Part shown: piece by piece, positions 7,086 through 14,750 of the stretch
Numbering within the stretch: the stretch's first letter is position 1
How the letters are laid out: each line of letters opens with the position of its first letter
DNA from: Serpentinimonas sp.
Lineage (GTDB): Bacteria; Pseudomonadota; Gammaproteobacteria; Burkholderiales; Burkholderiaceae_C
Direction of reading: 5' to 3'
DNA: 17,259 nt
NCBI GenBank assembly: GCA_025458665.1
Contig: JALOSG010000024.1
Span: 1-17,259 of the forward strand
Position numbers and translations under genes: made by a program
The notes under the pieces: model-generated
Database searches by the model: none
Told to the model about the DNA's origin: nothing
What the model saw: only the letters and a program-made list of their open reading frames with translations

Positions 7086-8144
7086 ATGGAACATTCGAAC
7101 CTCATCTCGACCCACCCGCTGGGGCTGCCCGGGCCTGTGCCCAGCCCGGGCGCCATGCCGCGCCACACCGGCGGCCACATCCCCATTGCGCGAATGCGCC
7201 GGGTGTTCCAGTCCACCGACGTGGAGCGCCGGCTGGCCAAGCTGCAGAGCCAGGGCAGCGAACGCGACCACGAGCAGTTGCGCGCCACCTACGAACGCAT
7301 GCTGGAGCGCGGCCCGGAACGCTTTGCCGTGAAACCTTCCGGCGTGCCCGAAATGGCCCGCCTCTACGACCAACTGCCCAACTTCAACGAAGCGCTCGAT
7401 GACCTCAAGCGCCACGTGGCCCTGAGCCAGGACAGCCAGGACCACCTGGAGCTCACGCCCATGCTGCTGCTGGGCCCGCCCGGCGTGGGCAAGACCCACT
7501 TTGCGCGCAAGATGGCCGAGCTGCTGGGCACCAGCATGAACCTGGTGCCCATGAGCTCCATGACGGCGGGCTGGCTGCTGTCGGGCTCCTCCTCGCAGTG
7601 GAAAGGCGCCAAGCCGGGCAAGGTGTTCGAGGCGCTGGTGGACGGCGAATACGCCAACCCGGTGATCGTGGTGGACGAGATCGACAAGGCCAGCGCCGAT
7701 GCGCAGTACGACCCGCTGGGCGCGCTCTACAGCCTGCTGGAGCACGACACCGCCCAGCACTTTGTCGATGAATTCGCCGAAGTCCCCATCGATGCCAGCC
7801 AGGTCATCTGGATCACCACGGCCAACGACGAGCGCGGCATCCCCGAGCCCATCCTGAACCGCATGAACGTGTTCCAGATTGAGCCGCCCACGCTGGAAGC
7901 CGCGCGCCAGATAGCCCGCCAGATTTACCAGGGTCTGCGGGAGGAACACGACTGGGGCAAACGCTTTGCCCCGGAACCGGCCGACGACGTGCTCGACGTG
8001 CTGGCGGTGCTGGCGCCCCGAGAAATGCGCCGCGCCCTCATGACCGGCTTTGGCAATGCCCGCCTGGCCCAGCGCGACGCCATGGAAGTGCAGGACCTGC
8101 CACGCGGGGGCAAGGACAAAACCCGCATCGGGTTCCTGCAATGA
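7086..8144 (+). CDS. AAA+ ATPase, Lon-like ATPase module without protease domain
   Basis: This 352-residue protein has one AAA+ module. Visible are Walker A GPPGVGKT at 130-137, Walker B VIVVDEID at 193-200, sensor-1 Asn247 (TTANDE), a likely arginine finger Arg259 (ILNRMNVFQ), and sensor-2 candidates Arg312/Arg315 (PREMRRALM). Spacing and wording follow the Lon ATPase closely: GSSSQWKGAKPGKV parallels the Lon GHRRTYIGxxPG segment, and DEIDKASADAQYDPLGALYSLLE parallels DEIDKMSxDxxGDPxxALLEVLD. The protein ends shortly after the small AAA+ subdomain, so no Ser-Lys Lon protease domain follows. Residues 1-115 are charged and lack an obvious LAN domain. ATG 7086 has AGGAG at 7075-7079. It probably remodels or unfolds proteins in the cytoplasm; the substrate and partner are unknown. 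It converges on the transglycosylase gene. Confidence 0.85.
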   Translation: MEHSNLISTHPLGLPGPVPSPGAMPRHTGGHIPIARMRRVFQSTDVERRLAKLQSQGSERDHEQLRATYERMLERGPERFAVKPSGVPEMARLYDQLPNFNEALDDLKRHVALSQDSQDHLELTPMLLLGPPGVGKTHFARKMAELLGTSMNLVPMSSMTAGWLLSGSSSQWKGAKPGKVFEALVDGEYANPVIVVDEIDKASADAQYDPLGALYSLLEHDTAQHFVDEFAEVPIDASQVIWITTANDERGIPEPILNRMNVFQIEPPTLEAARQIARQIYQGLREEHDWGKRFAPEPADDVLDVLAVLAPREMRRALMTGFGNARLAQRDAMEVQDLPRGGKDKTRIGFLQ

Positions 8145-8168
8145 ACCGGCTGGTCTGGGCCCGCTGAC

Positions 8169-8864
8169 TCAGGCTGGCATGGTCCAGCGCTTTTGCGCGG
8201 CGAATACCAGGTCGGGGTAGGTGGCGCGGCCGCGGCTGCCGTTGTAGCGGCCCAGCGCCATGAACAGGTCGCCACGCTCGCGGTCCAGGTAGTGGCGCAG
8301 AATGACGCAGCCAAAGCGCAGGTTGGTCTGCAGGTGGAACAGGCGGCCCACGTCCTGGTCGCCATCGCCAATCAGGCGCAACCAGAACGGCATGATCTGC
8401 ATATAGCCGCGCGCGCCCACGGGCGATATGGCGAACTTCCTGAACGCGCTCTCCACCTGGATGAGCCCCAGCACCAGAGACACATCGGGCAGGCCAGCGC
8501 GGCGGGTCTCGTACCACACCGTCTGCAGGAACTCCATGCGGGTGCGCAGTTCTGGTTTGCGGGTACGCAGCCGGTCGGCCATGGTGGCTTTCCAGCGGGC
8601 GTATTGCAGGTAATCGTCGGTGGTATCGAACTCCGGCACCATGGGCTCGGAAGCCCGCACCGCCGCACTCAAGGCAGTGCGCACCGAATCCACCAAGGGT
8701 TCTCCCAGCTGGCCCGGACCTACCTGCGCCAGCGCCGAACCCGGCCACAGGGCCGGTGCCGCCAGCACCGCACTGCCACTGGCCATCCACTGCAGGCAGC
8801 GGCGGCGCCCGAGGGATACCGGCGCGTTGGCGGGAATGGGTGGCGCTGGCAACTGGGGGTTCAT
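8169..8864 (-). CDS. Exported lytic transglycosylase (SLT family)
   Basis: This encodes 231 residues. The N-terminus has a twin-arginine-like motif (GRRRCLQWM, 19-27) followed by a hydrophobic stretch and a possible signal-peptidase site after ALA (44-46), so export by Tat or Sec is likely. The SLT domain (about 110-225) contains the catalytic Glu138 in QVESAF, the GARGYMQIMP motif (usually GAxGLMQLMP) and the late RYNGSRG motif. Such enzymes cleave the glycan strands of peptidoglycan between MurNAc and GlcNAc with formation of anhydro-MurNAc. It starts 10 nt after the proS stop on the same strand and is probably cotranscribed with it. It ends 24 nt from the convergent ATPase gene. Short for the family, it has no LysM or other binding domain. 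Confidence 0.88.
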   Translation of the reverse strand: MNPQLPAPPIPANAPVSLGRRRCLQWMASGSAVLAAPALWPGSALAQVGPGQLGEPLVDSVRTALSAAVRASEPMVPEFDTTDDYLQYARWKATMADRLRTRKPELRTRMEFLQTVWYETRRAGLPDVSLVLGLIQVESAFRKFAISPVGARGYMQIMPFWLRLIGDGDQDVGRLFHLQTNLRFGCVILRHYLDRERGDLFMALGRYNGSRGRATYPDLVFAAQKRWTMPA

Positions 8865-8874
8865 GGCATCCTGA

Positions 8875-10620
8875 TCACAGGCCCAGACGCTCCTTCAGGA
8901 GCGCCACCACCTGGGCCACGGGTACTTGCGTGGCCGCCGTTTCGGTGCGCCGCTGCACCTCCACATGCCCTTCTTTCAGCCCGCGGTCGCCAATGGTGAC
9001 GCGGTGCGGTACGCCAATGAGTTCCCAGTCGGCAAACATGGCGCCGGGTCGCTCGCCACGGTCGTCCAGCATCACGTCCGCGCCCAGGGCGGCCAGTTCG
9101 TCGTGCAGTTGCTCGGCGGCGGCCTTCACGGCCTCGCTGCGGTCCATGCCTATGGGGCAGATGACGACCGTGAACGGCGCAATCGCATCGGGCCAGATGA
9201 TGCCGCGCTCGTCGTGGTTTTGCTCGATGGCGGCCGCAGGCAGGCGCGAAACGCCAATGCCGTAGCAGCCCATCTCGAAGGGTTTGGGTTTGCCATCTTC
9301 ATCGAGGAAGGTGGCGTTCATGGCGCGCGAGTATTTGGTGCCCAGGTAGAACACATGCCCCACCTCGATGCCGCGTTCAATGGCCAGCACACCCTGCCCG
9401 TCGGGCGAGAGGTCGCCAGCCACCACGTTGCGCAGGTCGGCCACCAGCGCGGGCTCGGGCAGGTCGCGGCCCCAGTTCACGCCGGTCAGGTGCACGTCGG
9501 GCTGGTTGGCGCCACAAATCCAGTCGGCCATCACGGCCACGTCGCGGTCGGCCACCAGTTTCACGGGCTTCACGGTGTTCACCGGGCCCAGGTATCCGGG
9601 CTTGCAACCAAAGTGGGCCAGGATTTCGGCTTCGGTGGCAAAGCGGAAGCCGCCTTCCATGCCAGGCAGTTTGCCCACTTTCACTTCGTTCATGTCGTGG
9701 TCGCCGCGCAGCAGCAGCAGCCACACGGTGCTGCGCACCACGGCACCGGCTTCGTCGGTCTCGTCGGTGGCCAGCACCAAGGACTTCACGGTGGTGTTCA
9801 GCGGCACGCCCAGCAGGTCGGCCACGTCGGCGCAGGTGGATTTGCCCGGCGTGGGCGTGGCCGTCATGGGCTGGCTGGCGGCAGGGCGCGGGGCGGTGGG
9901 GGCCAGTGCCTCGGCTTTCTCGATGTTGGCGGCGTAGCTGCTGCTGGGGCAGTACACGATGGCGTCTTCACCGGTGGCGGCAATCACCTGGAACTCTTCG
10001 CTCAGGTCCCCGCCTATGGCGCCGCTGTCGGCGGCAACGGCGCGGTAGGTCAGACCAAAGCGGTCGAAGATGCGGCGGTAGGCCTGCGCCATGGCCTGGT
10101 AGCTGGCCTGGGCGGCGTCGGCACTGCGGTCGAAGCTATAGGCGTCCTTCATGATGAATTCGCGCCCACGCATCAGGCCAAAGCGCGGACGGCGCTCGTC
10201 GCGGAACTTGGTCTGGATCTGGTAGAAATTCTTGGGCAGCTGCTTGTAGCTGCGCAGTTCCTGGCGGGCAATGTCGGTCACCACCTCTTCGCTGGTGGGC
10301 TGCACCACGTAATCGCGTTCGTGGCGGTCCTGAATGCGCAGCAACTCCGGGCCCATCTTCTCGAAGCGGCCGGTCTCCTGCCACAGCTCGGCGGGCTGCA
10401 CCACGGGCATGGTCAGTTCCACGGCGCCGGCACGGTTCATCTCCTCGCGCACGATGCGCTCGACCTTCTGGATGACGCGCAAGCCCATGGGCATGTAGGT
10501 GTAAATGCCAGCGCCCAGCTTCTTGATCATGCCGGCGCGCGTCATGAGTTTGTGGCTCACGACCTCGGCGTCGGCGGGCGCTTCCTTGAGCGTGGAAATG
10601 AAGAACTGGGAGGCTTTCAT
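8875..10620 (-). CDS. proS: Prolyl-tRNA synthetase, bacterial (ProS) type
   Basis: This 581-residue class II synthetase (E. coli 572) charges tRNA(Pro). It has motif 1 around 60-75 (GAVELTMPVVQP), the proline-binding TSEE at 109-112, and motif 2 with FRDERRPRFGLMRGREF at 139-155. The YbaK-like editing insertion runs from about 225 to 400, with Lys279 (NTTVKSL) matching the conserved lysine that clears Ala-tRNA(Pro). Motif 3 is GCYGIGVSRL at 451-460, and the anticodon-binding domain runs from about 480 (VVICPIG) to the end. All key residues are present. ATG 10620 gives the family start (MKASQFFISTLKEAP). The gene is divergent from rppH across 118 bp and is followed 10 nt later by a lytic transglycosylase gene. 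Confidence 0.97.
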   Translation of the reverse strand: MKASQFFISTLKEAPADAEVVSHKLMTRAGMIKKLGAGIYTYMPMGLRVIQKVERIVREEMNRAGAVELTMPVVQPAELWQETGRFEKMGPELLRIQDRHERDYVVQPTSEEVVTDIARQELRSYKQLPKNFYQIQTKFRDERRPRFGLMRGREFIMKDAYSFDRSADAAQASYQAMAQAYRRIFDRFGLTYRAVAADSGAIGGDLSEEFQVIAATGEDAIVYCPSSSYAANIEKAEALAPTAPRPAASQPMTATPTPGKSTCADVADLLGVPLNTTVKSLVLATDETDEAGAVVRSTVWLLLLRGDHDMNEVKVGKLPGMEGGFRFATEAEILAHFGCKPGYLGPVNTVKPVKLVADRDVAVMADWICGANQPDVHLTGVNWGRDLPEPALVADLRNVVAGDLSPDGQGVLAIERGIEVGHVFYLGTKYSRAMNATFLDEDGKPKPFEMGCYGIGVSRLPAAAIEQNHDERGIIWPDAIAPFTVVICPIGMDRSEAVKAAAEQLHDELAALGADVMLDDRGERPGAMFADWELIGVPHRVTIGDRGLKEGHVEVQRRTETAATQVPVAQVVALLKERLGL

Positions 10621-10703
10621 GCGGTGCCCGGATACGGTGAGAGGTGCAGTGCTGTTACGCCTGCGCGCGGGGCTGGAAACTACTCAAACCCGGGCGCGCC
10701 ATG

Positions 10704-10732
10704 CATAATGAAGACAGTTGAAAAATTCGGGG
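10704..10732 (+). promoter_or_regulatory. Candidate rppH -10 element and ribosome-binding site
   Basis: CATAAT at 10704-10709 resembles a -10 box; the -35 region is poor (TACTCA, 17-nt spacing). CGGGG at 10728-10732, six bases before ATG 10739, is the likely ribosome site. It decides for this start over an in-frame TTG at 10718. Confidence 0.45.
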
Positions 10733-10738
10733 TTGATT

Positions 10739-11476
10739 ATGCTTGACAGAGAAGGCTTCAGGCCCAATGTCGGCATCATTCTGCTCAACCAGAGAAACCA
10801 GGTGTTCTGGGGCAAGCGCATACGCACCCACTCCTGGCAGTTTCCACAGGGCGGCATTGACCGGGGTGAGACCCCCGAGCAGGCCATGTACCGGGAGTTG
10901 CACGAGGAAGTGGGGCTGCTGCCCGAGCATGTGACCATCGTGGCCCGCACGCGGGACTGGTTGCGCTACGAGGTGCCAGACCGCTACATCCGCCGGGATG
11001 CGCGCGGTTTCTACAAAGGCCAGAAACAGATCTGGTACCTGCTGCGCCTGACCGGCGGAGACTGGAACCTGAACCTGCGCGCCACCAGCCACCCGGAGTT
11101 CGATGCCTGGCGGTGGAACGACTATTGGGTACCGCTCGATGTGGTGGTGGAGTTCAAGCGCGGTGTCTATGAAATGGCGCTGACCGAACTGTCCCGCTAC
11201 CTGCCTCGCGGTGCCATTGGCGGAGGGCGTTCCGGGCGCGACAACCGGAACAGCCGCAGCCGCAATGCCGATGCAGCGCATCCGCCCTGCCATACCGCTC
11301 CCGCGACCATGGTCACCGGCTCGATGTTGTCGGGCGGCGCCGGGCTGCGCCAGAGCGGGCTGCATCGGCTGGCTGCCAACATGCCGATGGAACTGCCCCC
11401 CGGCGCCTCCTTCGACCCCGACCCCCAGAACCCGGCATTGCAAGACCCGGCCAGCCAACCAGACCCCCGCCCATGA
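10739..11476 (+). CDS. rppH: RNA pyrophosphohydrolase RppH with extended C-terminus
   Basis: This Nudix hydrolase removes pyrophosphate from the 5' triphosphate end of mRNA, which opens it to RNase E decay. The start MLDREGFRPNVGIILLN is the family N-terminus. The Nudix box fits GX5EX7REUXEEXGU exactly at 38-60 (Gly38, Glu44, Arg52-Glu53, Glu56-Glu57, Gly59). Later motifs DWLRYEVP, GQKQIWYLLRL, PEFDAWRW and VEFKRGVY also match. The catalytic domain ends near residue 156. A further 89 residues rich in Gly, Arg, Asn, Ser and Pro follow, making 245 in all against 176 in E. coli. The tail is probably disordered; its end reads PPGASFDPDPQNP. The stop overlaps the next start as ATGA. It is divergent from proS. 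Confidence 0.94.
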   Translation: MLDREGFRPNVGIILLNQRNQVFWGKRIRTHSWQFPQGGIDRGETPEQAMYRELHEEVGLLPEHVTIVARTRDWLRYEVPDRYIRRDARGFYKGQKQIWYLLRLTGGDWNLNLRATSHPEFDAWRWNDYWVPLDVVVEFKRGVYEMALTELSRYLPRGAIGGGRSGRDNRNSRSRNADAAHPPCHTAPATMVTGSMLSGGAGLRQSGLHRLAANMPMELPPGASFDPDPQNPALQDPASQPDPRP

Positions 11477-11991
11477 CACCCACCAAAGCCGCGCTCCTGA
11501 CCGCCTGCCTGGCACTGGCAACGCTGCAGGTACCCAGCCACGCACAACGGGCCGACGCGCCCGAATGGAAAGAGGTCGAGGTTGCGCCTCCGTCTGCGTT
11601 CAAGACCGACGCGCTGCTGCCCTTCCAGATTGGCCAGGCTACTTCACTGCGCTTTGGTGTGGATCCCGACACCCTCACGGTGGGTGAGGACGGCGTGGTG
11701 CGTTATGTCATGGTGGCACAGAGCGCAAGCGGAGCGTCCAACGTCTGGTACGAGGGCGTACGCTGCACTACCGGACAAGTGAAAACCTATGCCCACTGGG
11801 CCGCTGCCACCAGCACCACGGCGGCAGGTTGGCAGATCAGGGCAGACGCCGATTGGCGCCCGCTGGTGGGCTCCAGCGCATCTCGCCCGGCACTGGTCCT
11901 GGCACGTGAAGCACTGTGCAACGGCAGCACCGTCAATGGGGACGAGCGCCGCATTCTCCGGGATCTGCGTCTGGGCAAGCCCCGCGACTGA
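11473..11991 (+). CDS. Exported CNP1-like family protein
   Basis: This encodes 172 residues. An N-terminal signal peptide (hydrophobic core LLTACLALATLQV, likely cleavage after SHA at residue 24) predicts export to the periplasm. The mature part matches the CNP1-like family as I recognise it: WKEVEVAPPSAF near the start, central LRFGVDPDTLTV and VRYVMVAQSASGASNVWYEG, then RCTTGQVKTYA. Two mature cysteines, Cys98 and Cys149, could form a disulfide. Members are conserved in Betaproteobacteria; their function is not known. The ATG overlaps the rppH stop (ATGA), so translation is probably coupled. The gene converges on proB with 35 nt between them and I see no clear terminator there. Confidence 0.8.
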   Translation: MTPTKAALLTACLALATLQVPSHAQRADAPEWKEVEVAPPSAFKTDALLPFQIGQATSLRFGVDPDTLTVGEDGVVRYVMVAQSASGASNVWYEGVRCTTGQVKTYAHWAAATSTTAAGWQIRADADWRPLVGSSASRPALVLAREALCNGSTVNGDERRILRDLRLGKPRD

Positions 11992-12026
11992 ATCCGTAAA
12001 GGGGCTTGAAGGGGGTTTGCGCAGGA

Positions 12027-13214
12027 TCAGGTGCGGGTGAGCACCAGGTTGGTCCGGTGCACCATCTCGGGCTCGGCGCTGTAGCCCAGCAGGCGCTCGA
12101 AATCAGCGGACGATTTGCGGCACAACAAACGCGCCTCACTGGCGGCGTAGTTGGCCAGGCCGCGGGCAATCTCGGCGCCCTTGCTGTCGCGAATGGCGAT
12201 CACATCCCCGCGGGAGAAATCGCCCTCCACCCCCGTCATGCCGATGGGCAACAGGCTCTTGCCGTCCTGCACGATCTTGGCCACGGCACCGTCGTCCACC
12301 GTCACGGAACCACGCAGTTGCAGGTGGTCGGCCATCCAGCGCTTGCGCGCCTGGTTCTTGGGCGTTTCGGCCACCAGCGCCGTGCCTATGGCTTCACCGG
12401 CCATGAGGCGCAGCAGCACATCGGGTTCGCGGCCCCAGGCAATGACCGTGGATGCGCCCGATCCTGCGGCCCGCTTGGCCGCCAGAATCTTGGTGAGCAT
12501 GCCGCCCTTGCCTATGCCGCTGCCAGCGCCGCCTGCCATGGCTTCCAGGGCGGGGTCTCCGGCGCGCCCCACATGGATGAAATGGGCCGAGGGGTCTTTG
12601 CGCGGGTCGGCGCTGTAGAGGCCCTTCTGGTCGGTGAGGATGACCAGCGCGTCGGCCGTGACGAGGTTGGCGACCAGGGCACCCAGCGTGTCGTTGTCGC
12701 CGAACTTGATCTCGTCGTTGACCACCGTGTCGTTCTCGTTGATGACCGGCACCACGCCGTGCTCCAGCAGCGTGAGCAAGGTGGAGCGCGCGTTGAGGTA
12801 ACGCTCGCGGTCGGCCAGGTCGGCGTGGGTGAGCAGCACCTGTGCGCTGCGCACGCCGTTCTCGCGCAGCTTGGTCTCGTACATCTGCACCAGCCCCATC
12901 TGCCCCACGGCTGCAGCGGCCTGCAGTTCGTTGATTTCTTTGGGGCGCGTGGCCCAGCCCAGCCGCTTCATGCCCTCGGCAATGGCACCGCTGCTCACCA
13001 TAATGACTTCGCGCCCCTGGCGCACCAGCGCAGCCAGTTGCACGGCCCACTGGCCGATGGCGGCTTCATCCAGCCCACGGCCCTCGTTGGTGACCAGGCT
13101 GGAGCCCACCTTGACCACGATGCGGCCGGCCTGGCGCCAGACATCGGCAGGCGCGGCCTGCGGGGCAGCCACCACCGGCGCGGGGCTGGCGGCTGCAGAA
13201 ACGGGTTGGTTCAT
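12027..13214 (-). CDS. proB: Glutamate 5-kinase ProB
   Basis: This 395-residue enzyme phosphorylates glutamate to glutamyl-5-phosphate, the first step of proline synthesis. The amino-acid-kinase domain (about 30-275) begins RIVVKVGSSLVT and has VSSGAIAEGM, then LLTHADL. VINENDTV (158-165) and FGDNDTLGALVA (171-182) follow, and ILTDQKGLYSADPR (192-205) and GIGKGGMLTK (233-242) complete it. A PUA domain (about 300-380) follows, as in E. coli ProB. The first 25 residues are Ala/Pro rich and lie before the domain. A start nearer the domain is possible, but ATG 13214 overlaps the obgE stop as ATGA and is preferred. Last gene of the obgE-proB pair. Confidence 0.95.
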   Translation of the reverse strand: MNQPVSAAASPAPVVAAPQAAPADVWRQAGRIVVKVGSSLVTNEGRGLDEAAIGQWAVQLAALVRQGREVIMVSSGAIAEGMKRLGWATRPKEINELQAAAAVGQMGLVQMYETKLRENGVRSAQVLLTHADLADRERYLNARSTLLTLLEHGVVPVINENDTVVNDEIKFGDNDTLGALVANLVTADALVILTDQKGLYSADPRKDPSAHFIHVGRAGDPALEAMAGGAGSGIGKGGMLTKILAAKRAAGSGASTVIAWGREPDVLLRLMAGEAIGTALVAETPKNQARKRWMADHLQLRGSVTVDDGAVAKIVQDGKSLLPIGMTGVEGDFSRGDVIAIRDSKGAEIARGLANYAASEARLLCRKSSADFERLLGYSAEPEMVHRTNLVLTRT

Positions 13215-14371
13215 GAGAGGTCGCGGGAAAAACGGGGGTCGTCGCTGTCGGGCTGGAAGGACGGCGGCGGCGGTGGGGCCACCAGCGTGCCCTGCGCATC
13301 CGGGGCCTGACGGGCCGTGTCGAAGCGCGGGTCTACCTCCACGTGGGGCTTCTCGGCCTCGCGGGTGGCGGTGATGTGCTGGAAGATCTTCTGGATCAGC
13401 GGCTCGCAGCCTTCGCGGGTGAGCGCGGAAATCTGGAACACCGGGCCCTTGAAGCGCAGGCGCCGCACAAAGTCTTTCACCTTGGCTTCGCGCTCTTCGG
13501 CGGGCACCATATCGAGCTTGTTGAGCACCAGCCAGCGTGGCTTGGCGTACAACGCGGGATCGTATTTTTTCAGCTCTGCGGCAATGGCGCGGGCCTGCGC
13601 CACCGGGTCGATGCTGTCATCGAACGGCGCGAAGTCCACCACGTGCAGCAACAGGCGGGTGCGCTGCAGGTGGCGCAGGAACTGGTGGCCCAGGCCGGCA
13701 CCCTCGGAGGCGCCTTCAATGAGGCCGGGCACATCGGCCACCACAAAGCTTTTCTCGGGGCCCACGCGCACCACACCCAGGTTGGGGTGCAGCGTGGTGA
13801 AGGGGTAGTCGGCAATTTTGGGCCGCGCGTTCGACACGGCCGCAATGAAGGTGGACTTGCCGGCGTTCGGCATGCCCAGCAGGCCCACGTCGGCCAGTAC
13901 CTTGAGTTCGAGCTTGAGCGTTTTGCGTTCGCCCTCATGCCCCGGGGTTTTCTGGCGCGGCGCACGGTTGATGGAGCTTTTGAAGCGCAGATTGCCAAAG
14001 CCGCCCTCGCCGCCCTTGGCCAGCAGGATCTGCTCGCCCGGCTGCAGCAGTTCGTGGAGCACTTCGCCGGTGTCGGCGTCGGCCACGATGGTGCCTACCG
14101 GCATTTTCAGGTAGACGTCCTCGCCCTTGGCCCCGAACATGTCGGAGCCCTTGCCGTGCTCCCCACGCTGCGCTTCAAAGCGGCGCGAGTAGCGGAAATC
14201 CACCAGCGTGTTGAGGGCCTCATCGGCCACCGCGTACACATGGCCGCCACGGCCACCGTCACCGCCATCGGGGCCGCCGAACTCTTTGTACTTCTCGTGT
14301 CTGAACGACGCGCAGCCGTTGCCCCCGTCGCCAGCGGCAACTTCAATCAGGGCTTCGTCAACGAACTTCAT
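13211..14371 (-). CDS. obgE: Obg family GTPase ObgE/CgtA
   Basis: This 386-residue GTPase acts in late 50S ribosome assembly and in growth and stress control. The glycine-rich Obg fold occupies about 1-158 (AAGDGGNGCASFRHEK, GGPDGGDGGRGG). The G domain has G1 GMPNAGKST at 166-174, switch I near Thr192-Thr193 (YPFTTLHPNLG), G3 DVPG at 213-216, G4 NKLD at 284-287 and G5 SAL at 315-317. The last 45 residues are acidic and proline-rich (VAPPPPPSFQPDSDD) and not conserved. ATG 14371 gives the family start MKFVDEALIEV, with AAGGA-like AAGGA (complement at 14382-14386) ten bases upstream; a frame extending to 14401 is not supported. It follows rpmA beyond a strong terminator and overlaps proB by ATGA. 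Confidence 0.97.
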   Translation of the reverse strand: MKFVDEALIEVAAGDGGNGCASFRHEKYKEFGGPDGGDGGRGGHVYAVADEALNTLVDFRYSRRFEAQRGEHGKGSDMFGAKGEDVYLKMPVGTIVADADTGEVLHELLQPGEQILLAKGGEGGFGNLRFKSSINRAPRQKTPGHEGERKTLKLELKVLADVGLLGMPNAGKSTFIAAVSNARPKIADYPFTTLHPNLGVVRVGPEKSFVVADVPGLIEGASEGAGLGHQFLRHLQRTRLLLHVVDFAPFDDSIDPVAQARAIAAELKKYDPALYAKPRWLVLNKLDMVPAEEREAKVKDFVRRLRFKGPVFQISALTREGCEPLIQKIFQHITATREAEKPHVEVDPRFDTARQAPDAQGTLVAPPPPPSFQPDSDDPRFSRDLS

Positions 14372-14402
14372 GGCTGGATTGTCCTTCAAACTTCGAAACA
14401 CA

Positions 14403-14425
14403 AAAGGCCCGCAGTGCGGGCCTTT
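14403..14425 (-). terminator. Intrinsic terminator between rpmA and obgE
   Basis: A perfect 10-bp stem AAAGGCCCGC / GCGGGCCTTT with a 3-nt loop is followed on the minus strand by TTTTGTGTTT. It lies about 45 nt past the rpmA stop and ends 31 bases before the obgE start codon. The A-rich other flank could let it work on the plus strand too. It should separate high ribosomal-protein output from lower obgE-proB expression. Confidence 0.85.
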
Positions 14426-14470
14426 GTGCTGTCACGGGGCCGGGAGCCGGCCCGCAACGGGGTAGCGGCC

Positions 14471-14728
14471 TCAGGCCGGAACCACCGAGATGGTGCGGCG
14501 GTTGTGCGCACCCTTGACCGCAAAGGTGACCTTGCCGTCTACGGTAGCAAAAATGGTGTGGTCCTTGCCCAGACCCACGCCCGTGCCGGGGTGGAACTGC
14601 GTGCCACGCTGGCGAACGATGATGGCGCCGGCGCTCACGTCCTGACCGCCAAACACCTTCACGCCGAGCATTTTGGGCTGGGAATCGCGACCGTTGCGGG
14701 TTGAGCCGCCGCCTTTTTTCTGTGCCAT
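14471..14728 (-). CDS. rpmA: 50S ribosomal protein L27
   Basis: This 85-residue L27 is a component of the large ribosomal subunit near the peptidyl-transferase centre. The N-terminus MAQKKGGGSTRNGRDSQPK is the usual mature form, directly after Met, with no Firmicutes-type cleavable extension. GGQDVSAGAIIVRQRGTQFHPG is the family core. AGGAG lies nine bases before the ATG (complement at 14738-14742). It follows rplU by 22 nt, the universal rplU-rpmA pairing, and is closed by a strong terminator. Confidence 0.98.
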   Translation of the reverse strand: MAQKKGGGSTRNGRDSQPKMLGVKVFGGQDVSAGAIIVRQRGTQFHPGTGVGLGKDHTIFATVDGKVTFAVKGAHNRRTISVVPA

Positions 14729-14750
14729 GGTTGCTTACTCCTGCCTGGAC

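Noticed and set aside
10718..10738. RppH start at TTG 10718
   Set aside because: ATG 10739 has a ribosome site at the right distance and gives the conserved N-terminus; the TTG adds seven unrelated residues.
8926..10746. A 606-codon open frame on the plus strand opposite proS
   Set aside because: It mirrors proS almost exactly and its translation is Gly/His/Val/Ala-rich antisense-type sequence without domains; proS has every synthetase motif.
12006..14704. Long plus-strand open frames opposite proB, obgE and rpmA
   Set aside because: They lack family motifs and simply reflect GC-rich third positions of the minus-strand genes.
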